The notes: a model not told the origin generated them from the letters alone. A stretch of DNA of 43,440 nucleotides from Nemertoderma westbladi (GCA_032718475.1 JAUCBJ010001320.1:1-43440), one strand, 5' to 3'; counted from the stretch's first letter, positions 1-11,864 are shown. Translations and numbers: made by a program.

Positions 1-2983
1 CAGTCAGTCAGTCAGTCAGTCAGTCAGTCAGTCAGTCAGTCAGTCAGTCAGTCAGTCAGTCAGTCAGTCAGTCAGTCAGTCAGTCAGTCAGTCAGTCAGT
101 CAGTCAGTCAGTCAGTCAGTCAGTCAGTCAGTCAGTCAGTCAGTCAGTCAGTCAGTCAGTCAGTCAGTCAGTCAGTCAGTCAGTCAGTCAGTCAGTCAGT
201 CAGTCAGTCAGTCAGTCAGTCAGTCAGTCAGTCAGTCAGTCAGTCAGTCAGTCAGTCAGTCAGTCAGTCAGTCAGTCAGTCAGTCAGTCAGTCAGTCAGT
301 CAGTCAGTCAGTCAGTCAGTCAGTCAGTCAGTCAGTCAGTCAGTCAGTCAGTCAGTCAGTCAGTCAGTCAGTCAGTCAGTCAGTCAGTCAGTCAGTCAGT
401 CAGTCAGTCAGTCAGTCAGTCAGTCAGTCAGTCAGTCAGTCAGTCAGTCAGTCAGTCAGTCAGTCAGTCAGTCAGTCAGTCAGTCAGTCAGTCAGTCAGT
501 CAGTCAGTCAGTCAGTCAGTCAGTCAGTCAGTCAGTCAGTCAGTCAGTCAGTCAGTCAGTCAGTCAGTCAGTCAGTCAGTCAGTCAGTCAGTCAGTCAGT
601 CAGTCAGTCAGTCAGTCAGTCAGTCAGTCAGTCAGTCAGTCAGTCAGTCAGTCAGTCAGTCAGTCAGTCAGTCAGTCAGTCAGTCAGTCAGTCAGTCAGT
701 CAGTCAGTCAGTCAGTCAGTCAGTCAGTCAGTCAGTCAGTCAGTCAGTCAGTCAGTCAGTCAGTCAGTCAGTCAGTCAGTCAGTCAGTCAGTCAGTCAGT
801 CAGTCAGTCAGTCAGTCAGTCAGTCAGTCAGTCAGTCAGTCAGTCAGTCAGTCAGTCAGTCAGTCAGTCAGTCAGTCAGTCAGTCAGTCAGTCAGTCAGT
901 CAGTCAGTCAGTCAGTCAGTCAGTCAGTCAGTCAGTCAGTCAGTCAGTCAGTCAGTCAGTCAGTCAGTCAGTCAGTCAGTCAGTCAGTCAGTCAGTCAGT
1001 CAGTCAGTCAGTCAGTCAGTCAGTCAGTCAGTCAGTCAGTCAGTCAGTCAGTCAGTCAGTCAGTCAGTCAGTCAGTCAGTCAGTCAGTCAGTCAGTCAGT
1101 CAGTCAGTCAGTCAGTCAGTCAGTCAGTCAGTCAGTCAGTCAGTCAGTCAGTCAGTCAGTCAGTCAGTCAGTCAGTCAGTCAGTCAGTCAGTCAGTCAGT
1201 CAGTCAGTCAGTCAGTCAGTCAGTCAGTCAGTCAGTCAGTCAGTCAGTCAGTCAGTCAGTCAGTCAGTCAGTCAGTCAGTCAGTCAGTCAGTCAGTCAGT
1301 CAGTCAGTCAGTCAGTCAGTCAGTCAGTCAGTCAGTCAGTCAGTCAGTCAGTCAGTCAGTCAGTCAGTCAGTCAGTCAGTCAGTCAGTCAGTCAGTCAGT
1401 CAGTCAGTCAGTCAGTCAGTCAGTCAGTCAGTCAGTCAGTCAGTCAGTCAGTCAGTCAGTCAGTCAGTCAGTCAGTCAGTCAGTCAGTCAGTCAGTCAGT
1501 CAGTCAGTCAGTCAGTCAGTCAGTCAGTCAGTCAGTCAGTCAGTCAGTCAGTCAGTCAGTCAGTCAGTCAGTCAGTCAGTCAGTCAGTCAGTCAGTCAGT
1601 CAGTCAGTCAGTCAGTCAGTCAGTCAGTCAGTCAGTCAGTCAGTCAGTCAGTCAGTCAGTCAGTCAGTCAGTCAGTCAGTCAGTCAGTCAGTCAGTCAGT
1701 CAGTCAGTCAGTCAGTCAGTCAGTCAGTCAGTCAGTCAGTCAGTCAGTCAGTCAGTCAGTCAGTCAGTCAGTCAGTCAGTCAGTCAGTCAGTCAGTCAGT
1801 CAGTCAGTCAGTCAGTCAGTCAGTCAGTCAGTCAGTCAGTCAGTCAGTCAGTCAGTCAGTCAGTCAGTCAGTCAGTCAGTCAGTCAGTCAGTCAGTCAGT
1901 CAGTCAGTCAGTCAGTCAGTCAGTCAGTCAGTCAGTCAGTCAGTCAGTCAGTCAGTCAGTCAGTCAGTCAGTCAGTCAGTCAGTCAGTCAGTCAGTCAGT
2001 CAGTCAGTCAGTCAGTCAGTCAGTCAGTCAGTCAGTCAGTCAGTCAGTCAGTCAGTCAGTCAGTCAGTCAGTCAGTCAGTCAGTCAGTCAGTCAGTCAGT
2101 CAGTCAGTCAGTCAGTCAGTCAGTCAGTCAGTCAGTCAGTCAGTCAGTCAGTCAGTCAGTCAGTCAGTCAGTCAGTCAGTCAGTCAGTCAGTCAGTCAGT
2201 CAGTCAGTCAGTCAGTCAGTCAGTCAGTCAGTCAGTCAGTCAGTCAGTCAGTCAGTCAGTCAGTCAGTCAGTCAGTCAGTCAGTCAGTCAGTCAGTCAGT
2301 CAGTCAGTCAGTCAGTCAGTCAGTCAGTCAGTCAGTCAGTCAGTCAGTCAGTCAGTCAGTCAGTCAGTCAGTCAGTCAGTCAGTCAGTCAGTCAGTCAGT
2401 CAGTCAGTCAGTCAGTCAGTCAGTCAGTCAGTCAGTCAGTCAGTCAGTCAGTCAGTCAGTCAGTCAGTCAGTCAGTCAGTCAGTCAGTCAGTCAGTCAGT
2501 CAGTCAGTCAGTCAGTCAGTCAGTCAGTCAGTCAGTCAGTCAGTCAGTCAGTCAGTCAGTCAGTCAGTCAGTCAGTCAGTCAGTCAGTCAGTCAGTCAGT
2601 CAGTCAGTCAGTCAGTCAGTCAGTCAGTCAGTCAGTCAGTCAGTCAGTCAGTCAGTCAGTCAGTCAGTCAGTCAGTCAGTCAGTCAGTCAGTCAGTCAGT
2701 CAGTCAGTCAGTCAGTCAGTCAGTCAGTCAGTCAGTCAGTCAGTCAGTCAGTCAGTCAGTCAGTCAGTCAGTCAGTCAGTCAGTCAGTCAGTCAGTCAGT
2801 CAGTCAGTCAGTCAGTCAGTCAGTCAGTCAGTCAGTCAGTCAGTCAGTCAGTCAGTCAGTCAGTCAGTCAGTCAGTCAGTCAGTCAGTCAGTCAGTCAGT
2901 CAGTCAGTCAGTCAGTCAGTCAGTCAGTCAGTCAGTCAGTCAGTCAGTCAGTCAGTCAGTCAGTCAGTCAGTCAGTCAGTCAG
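1..2983. repeat. (CAGT)n tetranucleotide microsatellite
   Basis: About 745 perfect head-to-tail CAGT units plus a trailing CAG fill the start of the window without a single visible interruption. The left end is cut by the window edge, so the true length is unknown. The right end runs directly into the endonuclease region of a non-LTR retrotransposon at AGCTATGG. Such purity over 3 kb means either very recent expansion or homogenisation, or an assembly artefact. CAGT is not a known telomere repeat. Confidence 0.98.
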
Positions 2984-2985
2984 AG

Positions 2986-5275
2986 CTATGGACTCATAGT
3001 GGACCCAGTGGTCACAAGTCCCAGATAGACCATATTCTGTTTCGTAGGAAATACAGGAGCTCTATACAAGACTGTAATGCATTTACACTTCGACCCTTCT
3101 CCAGTGATCACCGCCTTATTGTGGCCAAGGTAAGACTTAGTCTGCGTGCTAGCAGAACAACGAAATCTGCCATGCCGCGGCATGACTGGTCCTCTCTGTT
3201 GCAACAGCCAAGTGTGAGATCCAGCTTCACACTACAGCTGAGCAACAGGTATGAGGCTCTTGCCTCTGAGGCGGCAGATCACTGTGAGGGCTATACTGCC
3301 TTTACAGAAGCAGTTAAGTTAGCAGCTGCAGAAACAGTTCCTGTATACCCTCGAAACAGGAAAAGGGCCCCCTGGACTGACAACAAAATTCAGAAGTGCC
3401 GAAATGACCTTCATAAGGCGCAGAAAGAGTCCCGACTCAAACAGACTACAGCGGCCAAGAATGCAGTTAAGGCTGCATCTAGGTCCCTGAACAGGCAGTA
3501 CTCTGTTAATCTACAGGAGCTAATAAACCAACAGGTTGATGCCATCAATGATGCTGACGACAGCAGGCAATCATCCCAGGCATGGAAATCAATCAATCTG
3601 CTTACTGGGCGGAAAAGCCAACCAACCACCAAGGTTAAGGCTGAATCACCAGCCGATCGCCTCAATGGTTGGAAAGCCCACTTTGCTCCTCAATAATGAC
3701 AGGGTATTGCCTGATAACTTTATAGAAGTAAAAGTGTCTGAGTCTGTACTCCCAGATATTCCCATTGGCGATATCTCCTTTGCAGAAGTGAAGGCTGCTG
3801 CAGAGAGCATTAAGACCAATCGTGCCAGTGGAGTAGATGGTGTTCCCCCTGAGGTCTTTAAAATACCTGAGTGTTTAAAGCTCATATATCCCATCATAGT
3901 AGACATGTACCGAAAAACAAGAGTCCCATAAGAAATGAAAACAAATAAGTTGGTACCAGTTCCCAAGAAGGGCAACCTAACACTCTATGGTTCTTTTCGG
4001 GGAATCTCATTGATCTCGATTGCTGCAGAGCTATACAATAGGATTCTATTAAATCGCATCAGGGATCCCATTGAGAGACTGCTCCGTGGAAATCAGTATG
4101 GGTTCCGTAAAGGTCGTGGGACCATGGAGCCCATTTTGGCACTTAGAAGGATAATTGAAGAATTATCAAAAAAGAAGGACAGGCATCTGGCTGTTATCGT
4201 TGTTGACTTCTTCAAGGCCTTTGATTCAGTCTCTCGCTCACGTATGTTCAGCATACTTTCATAATATGGGATTCCTGATGAAATTATTGCAGCAATCAGA
4301 TCAGTATACGATGGTTCGACAACATTTGTGTCTACTGTAGACGGTGACACAGAACCATTTGAAGTGTTATGGGGCGTCCTCCAAGGAGACACACTTGCAC
4401 CATTCTTGTTCATTATTGTGGTTGACTATGTTCTACGCATGTCCTTAGATCATCATGGGGTGATGATAACTCCACCTACTGTCTCCAGAAGTCGAGGAAA
4501 TCCTGCCAAGTACCTAACTGATCTAGACTTTGCTGATGACTTAGGAGTACTCTCAGAATCATTAGAGGGAGCCCAACGGCTCCTCAGCTCAATAGAACAT
4601 GCTGCTTCTAGTGTTGGTCTTTTTATTAACTCCAGAAAGACCAAAATTTTGACAGTTAACTTTGAAAGTCCTCAGCTAGTCTCTGATCGGATGAGCATAA
4701 GCTCAAAGGATGGTATGCTTGAGCATGTGGACGACTTCTGTTACCTGGGATCATGGATCCGGAAGTCAGGTGAGGACCTTCGAATACGTAAGGGAAAGGC
4801 ATGGGCAGCCTTGAATAGGCTTTCCAGGATTTGGAAGTCACCGAGAATTAATCGGAAACTTAAGGTCCGATTATTTAGAGCAGCAGTAGTTCCAGTACTC
4901 CTCTACGGGAGTCCATGCTGGGCTCTAACTGCTGAGGACACCAAATCTCTGGATGGCACATTCACAAGAATGCTACGCCGGGTTCATTGTGTCAAGGACA
5001 ATGCACACATCTCCAACCAGACACTATATAACATTGGAGGTGTCTCATTGGTTCCCCCAAGCTTGACACTAGAACAAAATCGCCTCCGCTTTGCAGGACA
5101 TTGCTTTCGCCGTGAGGACCAGCCAGTGCATAATCTTGTACTTTGGCAGCCTCATGGAGTGAATAAGCATGGTGGACAGCCCATGACTTTCTTGAGACGC
5201 ATCTTAAAGGACACTGGCCTTAAAGATGCGGATGATCTAGCAAATGTCATGGGTGATAGGGAGTTGTGGCGGTGA
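2986..5275 (+). pseudogene. Broken endonuclease/reverse transcriptase ORF of LINE copy A
   Basis: In order: the endonuclease C-terminus with the SDHRLI motif (about 3100-3120), a linker, then the RT. RT landmarks are GVDGVPPEVFK (fingers), VPVPKKGNLTLYGSFRGISL, motif A VVDFFKAFDSV (4201-4230), LQGDTLAPFLF (motif B region), motif C as FADD (4528-4539), and a C-terminal block ending RLRFAGHCFR before the TGA at 5273. Breaks: a 5-nt deletion near 3684 relative to copy C shifts the frame, and TAA stops at 3929-3931 and 4262-4264 interrupt the new frame. Copy C has sense codons at both stop sites (CAA and TTA), so these are decay. The RT catalytic Asp residues remain recognisable. Confidence 0.88.
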
Positions 5276-5291
5276 AATTTTGTTGACAAGC

Positions 5292-5334
5292 CGGCACAGC
5301 ATTCTTAAAAATGCAGCTGCAATGCAGCATGCCG
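5292..5334 (+). promoter_or_regulatory. Putative 3'-terminal stem-loop of the LINE RNA
   Basis: Between the stop codon and the TAG tail, CGGCA+GCATT (5292-5296, 5299-5303) can pair with AATGC+TGCCG (5321-5325, 5330-5334). This gives a 10-bp stem with an internal loop. The same sequence recurs at the 3' ends of copies C and D and, eroded, in the 7016 fragment. In several LINE families the RT recognises a 3' stem-loop to start target-primed reverse transcription. That role here is inference. Copy E lacks 18 nt including the distal arm. Confidence 0.4.
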
Positions 5335-5540
5335 ATCCTAGTAGTAGTAGTAGTGACGGGCCTAGCGGCCCGATAAGGAACCGACTTTTTATTTTAAATA
5401 AAAGAGACAACGAGAATTAGTATAGAACTAATAATTATGTAAAAATACAATCATATTTCATACAATAATTATTAATAAATTCGATCTATTATTAGTTGCT
5501 CAATTCTAGATCAAAATCGACCTGCAACTAGTGAAGACCT

Positions 5541-5975
5541 CGTTTTGGAATTTCGAAACCACGCTGGTGCGATGCGCGATATCGTGTTTAGTTAATAAAT
5601 TAAAACTCCATTAATTCATGTGCAACCAGTAATAAGAAATCGCGATAAATGTAATTAAATAAAAATTATTCTAGAAAAATTTTCCTCAAAAAGTATGAAG
5701 TCTTGGCGTTGGTGACGCGAAACTAGGCTAGTGAGATTCAGGATATTGCGTTTAATATAAAAATCGAAAACGCTATCGAATTCCGTAAAGGCGTTAATAA
5801 AATACCGCAACTTTTTTGAAATTTGTAAAATTCTAGAACTAGAAAAAATTAAATTTTGAACGGCGCTGTTTGGGGTTTCGAAACATGGATAGGCTGAAAG
5901 AGGACATCGAATTAAGTTTAAAAATAAAAACCCCATCGAATTTGGACAAAGCGTTCCGGAGTTATAGCGGATCGA
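5541..5975. repeat. Degenerate ~165-bp tandem repeat, about 3 units
   Basis: Three diverged units begin near 5541, 5700 and 5865. They share blocks such as TTCGAAAC, CATCGAAT or TATCGAAT, AAAGCGTT or AAAGGCGTT, and an ATTCTAGA end. The region is AT-rich with no open frame worth calling. A 12-base C run (5986-5997) follows. Similarity was judged by eye and is modest, so unit borders are approximate. Confidence 0.5.
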
Positions 5976-6080
5976 AAAAAATTGACCCCCCCCCCCCAGT
6001 CGCCAAAAATTTACAGTAATTTAAAATTTTGCAAAAAATTTTTTTAATTTTTCAAATAAATTAATTATTAATATTAATTT

Positions 6081-6218
6081 ACATACTTGTGTGTAAAGTA
6101 TTACTTTACGGTGTGATGATCCGAGTGGCTTTGGTACACGAACGAACGTTAGTGAGTGAGTGAAAATAAAGCCACGGGGATCAGAACACTGTAAAGTACT
6201 TTGCAACAAGTATGTATG
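6081..6218. repeat. Imperfect fold-back element (~50-bp arms)
   Basis: The left arm 6081-6132 (starts ACATACTTGTG, ends GAGTGGCTTT) is an imperfect reverse complement of the right arm 6168-6218 (starts AAAGCCACGG, ends AACAAGTATG). A ~35-nt loop lies between them. This size fits a small fold-back or MITE-like element, but I see no clear target-site duplication. The rest of 5354-7015 has no recognisable gene. Confidence 0.6.
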
Positions 6219-7015
6219 TAGTTTTATTCCAAAATTGTAACATTACGAAATGATTGTACATATACATTATAAGTGATAGAAACTGCACAAATTATATTAG
6301 TTGCTGTATAAATAAATGTAAAAATGACATAAATTATGTTATAAATAAGTTAGCTTATATTTATGGTGGCGTTTGGAGCCATGTATAATAATATAGCTAG
6401 GCCCTACTGGATATTAATAGCTATACCCCGCCTTAGTAAAGAAAGTAAGATACTCCGTAAAATAAGTATATAAAAAATATGATTTTCCCTGGATTCATAT
6501 GGATTCATATGGAGTCCAGCTTAAATTAAGGCAATTAAAAGACCAGTACGTTGAAAAATATAAGACGCCAGAGCTATGTGTGAGGAGTGCAATAACTATG
6601 AAGATAAATTTTCCGAAAAACTGACAGAACACATCGTCGGTAATTCGACAAAACCCCCTAAGTAGATTTTTGTAGTTTTAGAAAAACGAAAAAAACGGAA
6701 TATTTTAAGATATCTTGAGTAATGCGATCTAATTTTTGTCTAAATAATAATTTAAAATAGCGTATAATTTGTCTGGGCACATATTTTTACAGGTAGATCG
6801 CATGTTAGACCATTTAATTTGATATCTGTAGTTTTGCCAGATTGTGAAACAAAATAGTTAGGTTAGAACATACAATTAAGGGGGGTTATCTTTAGCATGT
6901 GGGGTTTTATCAGATACAGTCTGGCCCATTAAATGACTTATTAGTGGGTCTAAGGGTCCGATAAAGCAAATCTCTTATATTAGAAACACTGTAATATTAC
7001 AATTATTTTTATAAT

Positions 7016-7565
7016 TACTACTTCTACTATCAGCATGCTGCATTGCAACTGCATTATTATGTATTACATATATATTAATAATGCTGTGCCGGCTTTTCAA
7101 CAAAATTGCGCTATCACATCTCCCTACCACCCATGAAATTTGCTAGATCATCCGCATCTTCATGGCCAGTGTTTAGATACGCCTATAACAGGCGTCCCAA
7201 GAAAGGCATGGGCTGTCCACCATGTTTATTTATTCGCCAAAGCACAATATTATGCACTGGCTGGTACTCACGGCGAAAGCAATGTCCTGCAAAGCGGAGG
7301 CGGTTCAGGTCAAGTGTCAAGCTAAGGAAGACTAATGGATGTTTCCTCCAATGTTGTATAGAGTCTGATTGGAGATGTGTTCATTGTACTTGACACAATG
7401 AACCCGGCGCATCATTCTTGTGAAAGTGCCATCCAGAGATTTGGAATCCTCTGCAGTTAGAAGCCAGCATAGACTCCCATATACGAGTACTGGTTCTACT
7501 GCTGCTCTAAAGAGAATCGAACCTTTAGATTCCGTTTTATTCCATGGGACAGCCCAGACTCCCTA
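7016..7565 (-). mobile_element. Decayed LINE 3'-end fragment (B1)
   Basis: On the - strand this matches the 3' part of the RT ORF and the 3' UTR of the LINE family. Matching parts are the CATGCTGCATTGCA 3' UTR, the ATTTGCTAGATCATCCGCAT block and the CAATGTCCTGCAAAGCGGAG block, reaching the region before the C-terminal YGSPCWAL-type motif. It is clearly older than copies A and C, with many substitutions and small indels including a 20-30 bp insertion near 7050. The TAG tail has eroded to tactacttctac. 7566-7847 holds a short unrecognised open stretch and a second scrap of LINE 3' end near 7751-7800. Confidence 0.75.
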
Positions 7566-7847
7566 TTTTTATAACTGTTTGCGCTAACACTTTCTACAAT
7601 TAGCGGCTGAAGTCCTGTGCCATCATCATCTCTGATATTGTTGTTGTAGGCTTCTAAAACAGATAAATCTCTATTCGTCATTGCTTCACCGTGAACATCT
7701 TCAGCTACACTCACTAACTGATTGACCATCTCCAGCTAAACTATATAATCGGCCTGCTGCATTGAAACTGGTCATTGAGATGCTGGCTTAACAAAAATAT
7801 TTTGCTACCACCATGCAATCCACAATTGACAAGCCCAATGCAGGGTG

Positions 7848-8072
7848 CATTAAGAATGCTATGCCGGCTTATCTACGAAGATTCGCCGCCACAAGTCCCT
7901 ATCCCCCATGACTTTCGCGAGACTATTCGCATCTACAAAACCAGTGCCCTTTAAGAGGCATCTCACAAAAGTCATGTGCTGTCCACCATGCTTATTTTCT
8001 CCATGTGGCTGCCAAAGCACAAGATTATGCAGAGGCTGGTCCTCACTGCGAAAACAATATCCTGCAAAGCGG
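7848..8072 (-). mobile_element. Decayed LINE 3'-end fragment (B2)
   Basis: A second - strand piece of the LINE 3' end, starting at the AAGAATGCTATGCCGGC block and ending at CCTGCAAAGCGGAG. It duplicates part of B1 with different mutations, so it is a separate insertion rather than part of the same copy. No coding capacity remains. Confidence 0.7.
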
Positions 8073-9638
8073 AGAGAATGACACTTTGGATTACAATGGG
8101 ATTCAAAACACCACGGGAACTTGGCATCTGTTGGGTGAGTAAGTAAAGGTTTACTTTACTAGATACTTATTGAGTGTTCATCTTTGTGAGTTACTGTACT
8201 GATGCCTTGAAGGAGAGCAGGGAGAAGGACCGAGAGAAGAGCCCTTCGGTTTACCTCCTGGTTTTAACTTTACGTATAACTTTACTTTTACTTTACTTAA
8301 CTTAACAGTAATGCCTAGCATTATATAATACAGTATAATGATAAATTATGCTGTTGCGCAATGCACAGCTGCCAATGTATTGTGATATGGTTTTGTTCCA
8401 AGCATTATTATGCATAAATCATAAATCATTATAGAAGCTTTGACAAATAACATATGTACCAATTACAATTAAACTATTATTGCATTAATATAAAACTACA
8501 TAACGACGTTAATTATGCGTTTATAGTAGGCCTAACGTATAATAGACAAGACACATCAACCAATTAATCTTATTAGTGACTGCACAATTGCATAATTTAC
8601 TACCGTTATTATAGTGGGAATAAATGTAAGAAAAACAAAATTAAATGCAAAAATATAGTAGACAGAAAAATACGCTCAGCACGTAAAAACTAAATGATAA
8701 AAAAAGATGCTAATAACATTCTGTATAAATCCGGCGCAAAAACATTAATATTATATGGGGCGACATTGCATAACATTTTCTCTAACCCGAAAAGCCTCCA
8801 AGAGGCAACGGCCTACCCGGATCAGAATTTTTGGATCAAAAATTGCTATGAAATTAGTATAAATTGGTCTAAACTTTCCATTATCTTATCGACTAGTAAG
8901 ATTTCTAAGATTGTACTAAAATCTTATTAATAACTTGGGAAACATTGTAAGAATGAGAAATTTGTTACCTTTACAAATACAAATTCATTAAACTTAACAA
9001 GTGTGACACTATTACATAAGCTTTATAAGAATGACAAGAAGTATTAGTATACTTATACAGAACTTACCAAGATCATAATAAAAAATAACCTGAACTGACT
9101 GACATGCTGGGATGCTCAGTCAAGTGCCAGTGTGTCATTCTGCATTCTGGAGTTTGAAGGCAGGTATAGCGAGCATATCTGTATAGGTCGGCGCCGCTAT
9201 AATCTGGATATGGCTTGTTTGTTTTTTTATACTTTATATATAAAGTAAATTTTGTAAATTTTTGGTTTAAATTTGGAAACATATTTATCAGGGAATTAAT
9301 ATTCGAGCTGGCCAATGACAACTCTACTACAGGCAGACAGGACTGGCATAGCTAAAATTCGGATACCGCTAGCGGGAACCGGTATTTTGGTATTGGTAGG
9401 CCTAGTTAGTTCTGCAGTTAGCAGAGTAGGCAGTTGATTGCACGGAACTGACTTATTATTACTATATTATACTGTTATAGGAGGATATCGTTATTATTTT
9501 TATTGGGCCTATTAGTACCAATTACGCTACCAGTAGGCCTACATTTATTTTTCATTTTTACATTTACCAGTAGGCCTACACCATTTTAATACTATTATAT
9601 GGAACGCCAATAGCGCCATAATGTTACAACCAACTAAT
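8073..9638. other. AT-rich spacer without recognisable gene
   Basis: I see only short accidental ORFs, TTTAC-rich low-complexity sequence around 8145-8300 and isolated TAGGCCTA palindromes (for example near 9398 and 9536). Nothing resembling a protein domain or RNA gene was recognised. Confidence 0.6.
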
Positions 9639-9790
9639 AGTTGGTAGCTACTTTTTTATTTGGTACAAAAAGTATCTACCATGTATTAAGCCAATAGGAA
9701 AAAAGTACCTACCAACTACTGTAGTTGGTAGCTACTTTTTTGATATTGGCCAGTTTATTTTAGACAATAGGAAAAAAGTACCTATGTAAG
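9639..9790. repeat. Tandem inverted-repeat units with 19-bp arms
   Basis: AGTTGGTAGCTACTTTTTT occurs at 9639-9657 and 9723-9741. Its near-exact reverse complement AAAAAAGTACCTACCAACT occurs at 9699-9717, and a truncated one starts at 9772. Thus 9639-9717 is a ~79-bp unit with terminal inverted repeats. A second partial unit follows head-to-tail, and 9699-9741 alone forms a near-perfect hairpin. This resembles a tandem or nested MITE. Confidence 0.65.
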
Positions 9791-9900
9791 CGGATTCAAT
9801 TCCCTTGCATTATCCACCCAAAAATGGGACCAGTGGCATTTTACCAATATTGTTGGGGCTACGAGATTACCAATAATAATCTCGCCTCATAACCAACTTT

Positions 9901-9923
9901 GGGGGGGGGGGGGGGGGGGGGGG
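9901..9923 (+). repeat. G23 homopolymer
   Basis: A run of 23 G residues. With G16 at 12448-12463 and G14 at 12500-12513 it is one of three long G runs on the same strand close to or inside the outer LTR-element relic. Exact lengths are unreliable in most assemblies. They could form quadruplexes, which is inference. Confidence 0.9.
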
Positions 9924-10484
9924 CGACACAAGCCCTAAAGCCACAGTGAGAGGTGAGAGGTCAAACCACCTCGGAGGGTGAACAGAGCTAGTAGAAGCTA
10001 GCGGCGGGGGAAAACACTCACAGGGAGTGCCAAAGTGACAATTAGTATATAAGCCAATAGCAGGCAGGGGAGCATGTGAACAGAGATAGGAAAGCATCCA
10101 CTGGGTACAGAAGGCGAAGTAGAGTAAGAGGTGAAACCAATATCTGTGTGTATCAATCATATAATTATTCTATTAATCACAGAGTTGCAGACAGGTCATA
10201 GTTTTCGACCGCCGCCAATCAATATCTATTACTGATTTACTGCTGTCATTCTGTATTGCGATATCAATCACATTACTAATTCTGTGCTATTATCATTTTG
10301 GAACATTAACATTGAGGAACACAAACTCTGTTATTTTCCCGAATGGCTTTCAACCAAAAGGACATTAGCCCAGCAGACCAGCAGTCAGGTGACGCGTACT
10401 AAAACTTACCCGGTCGGGATCTACGATCCTGTCACAGTCGAAAAACTGCCACTTACCAACAAACTGGGACCGCAACTTACAAAG

Positions 10485-11735
10485 ATGAGTGAAAGAGGAA
10501 CACCCCGACAGATAGAGGGAGAAAATTCGCCGCCGCGGACCCCGGACGACACCAACCAAACGATCCGAGAGGCCGCGATGAGACGGTATCGGCCTGCCAC
10601 GCCGGATTCGCCAACCAGGGACGATTCGGTAACCCAAGCGGAGGGCGGCCGTCAACTACGAGGGAGAGAGAAAGACGAGTCGACGCACGATGACGACGGG
10701 GGTCGGAGTACCGAAGTCGCCAGCCAGCCATAGGCCGAGGGCGCGGGACGGCCCACCGGAACGGCGATTGTGGGGCCGCCGTTACGTCGCCGGACGAGGA
10801 GAGGAGGTAGAGTCGACGAAGAGGACGTCGGGATGACTGATCGGCTACGACGGGCCTACAACGCCACCAAGAAACTACTCGAAGTGGCCAAGGAGGGGAG
10901 AGAGGTAGACCAGCCTAAACTATACCAGAGGCTAGGTGAGTCGAATAAACACTTTCGTTATTTAGTCCGTTTTGGACAGGGAGAACTGGCGAGTGAGAGA
11001 GCGAGGGGGGTCGCCATGGAACTGTTTGAATTGTGGCGAACCGGGGTAATGGAGCCAGACGTAGTGTACGTAGGGCCTTACTTAGTGGATGGTAGGGGAA
11101 TTAAGTTAGTGGGATGGGCGGACCCGCACGACGGCGAACCCGAGTCTAATCCTGAGGATTTGGTGTTGTCGGTTAGCGAGAACCCCAGAAAGCGGGGGAA
11201 AGTTAGTAGGACAGAGAGGCGATGGGAGTCCATCGCAACCGATAAGTCCGCTACATCCTCCGCAAAAGCAAGAAGGGTGTTAGAGATAGATCAGGCGTGT
11301 CAACTAGACATTGTGGCGCTGGATCAGAAGGAGTTGGAGAGGCAACTAGACGAGGGAACTGCATTATTAGAGAGAGAGTTAGCGAGGGAATGTAAAGAGA
11401 GAGCCGAGAGGGTGGCAAGAAACTGCAGGGAGCGGGAGGAGAGAGAGATAAAAGAGCGCGAGGAGCGAGAAGCGAAAGAGAGAGCGAGGGTAGAGAGGGA
11501 AACGAACGAGCGTAGAGAGCGGGAGGCGAGAGAGAGTGAGTTGGCCGACCAAAGTTTGAGAGAGGACAGAGAGAGAGAGTAGAGAGCGGGAAAGCGTATG
11601 CGGGATAATATGCATACCCGGTTGAGGGGGCATGTGCAATACCAAGCAAAGCAAAAGCGCCGGTTAGAACTGGCAAAGTTGGGATTATCGGAGAGTGAGG
11701 CTCTTCGGGAAGTATTTACGAGGAACCAGAGGTAA
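10485..11735 (+). pseudogene. Gag-like coiled-coil ORF of the outer element
   Basis: The likely start is ATG 10485 (MSERGTPRQ). The same frame runs through TAG 10731-10733 and TAG 11580-11582 to TAA 11733-11735. The N-terminus is polar and Arg-rich. A middle globular part contains HFRYLVRFGQGELASER and MEPDVVYVGPYLVDGRG. The last ~120 residues are an extremely charged Glu/Arg coiled coil. Position, charge and coiled coil recall BEL gag N-termini, and the inner element also has one. No CCHC knuckle was found. Gag identity is inferred from context, not from a recognised domain. Confidence 0.45.
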
Positions 11736-11864
11736 TGGTAACCTTTGTTAATACCCCACCTACAGGTACCGGACGACAGACTCAGGACTGGTGTAACCGT
11801 ACGAGCGGGGGGGGAGGGGGGGTAATAATAATACATATAATAAGGAATTAATAGTACTGTAATA

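Larger units (their letters stand above)
2984..5353 (+). mobile_element. Non-LTR retrotransposon copy A, 5'-truncated
   Basis: This is a LINE-type element with an APE-like endonuclease and reverse transcriptase. It ends 3' in five TAG units (to 5353), as in families whose tails are short tandem repeats. The 5' end is missing: homology with the longer copy at 33198-36929 starts only inside the endonuclease C-terminus. Sampled stretches differ from that copy by roughly one base in fifty, so both are recent. The clade looks RTE-like from the domain order and the microsatellite tail, but I did not establish it. No target-site duplication can be recognised because the left flank is the CAGT array. 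Confidence 0.9.

Noticed and set aside
1-2983. Telomere or CAG-type coding repeat
   Set aside because: The unit is CAGT, not a telomere unit; as a tetranucleotide it shifts frame and could not code a homopolymer.
6361-7015. Host exon or RNA gene in the spacer
   Set aside because: Only short AT-rich chance ORFs and no splice, domain or RNA-fold evidence.
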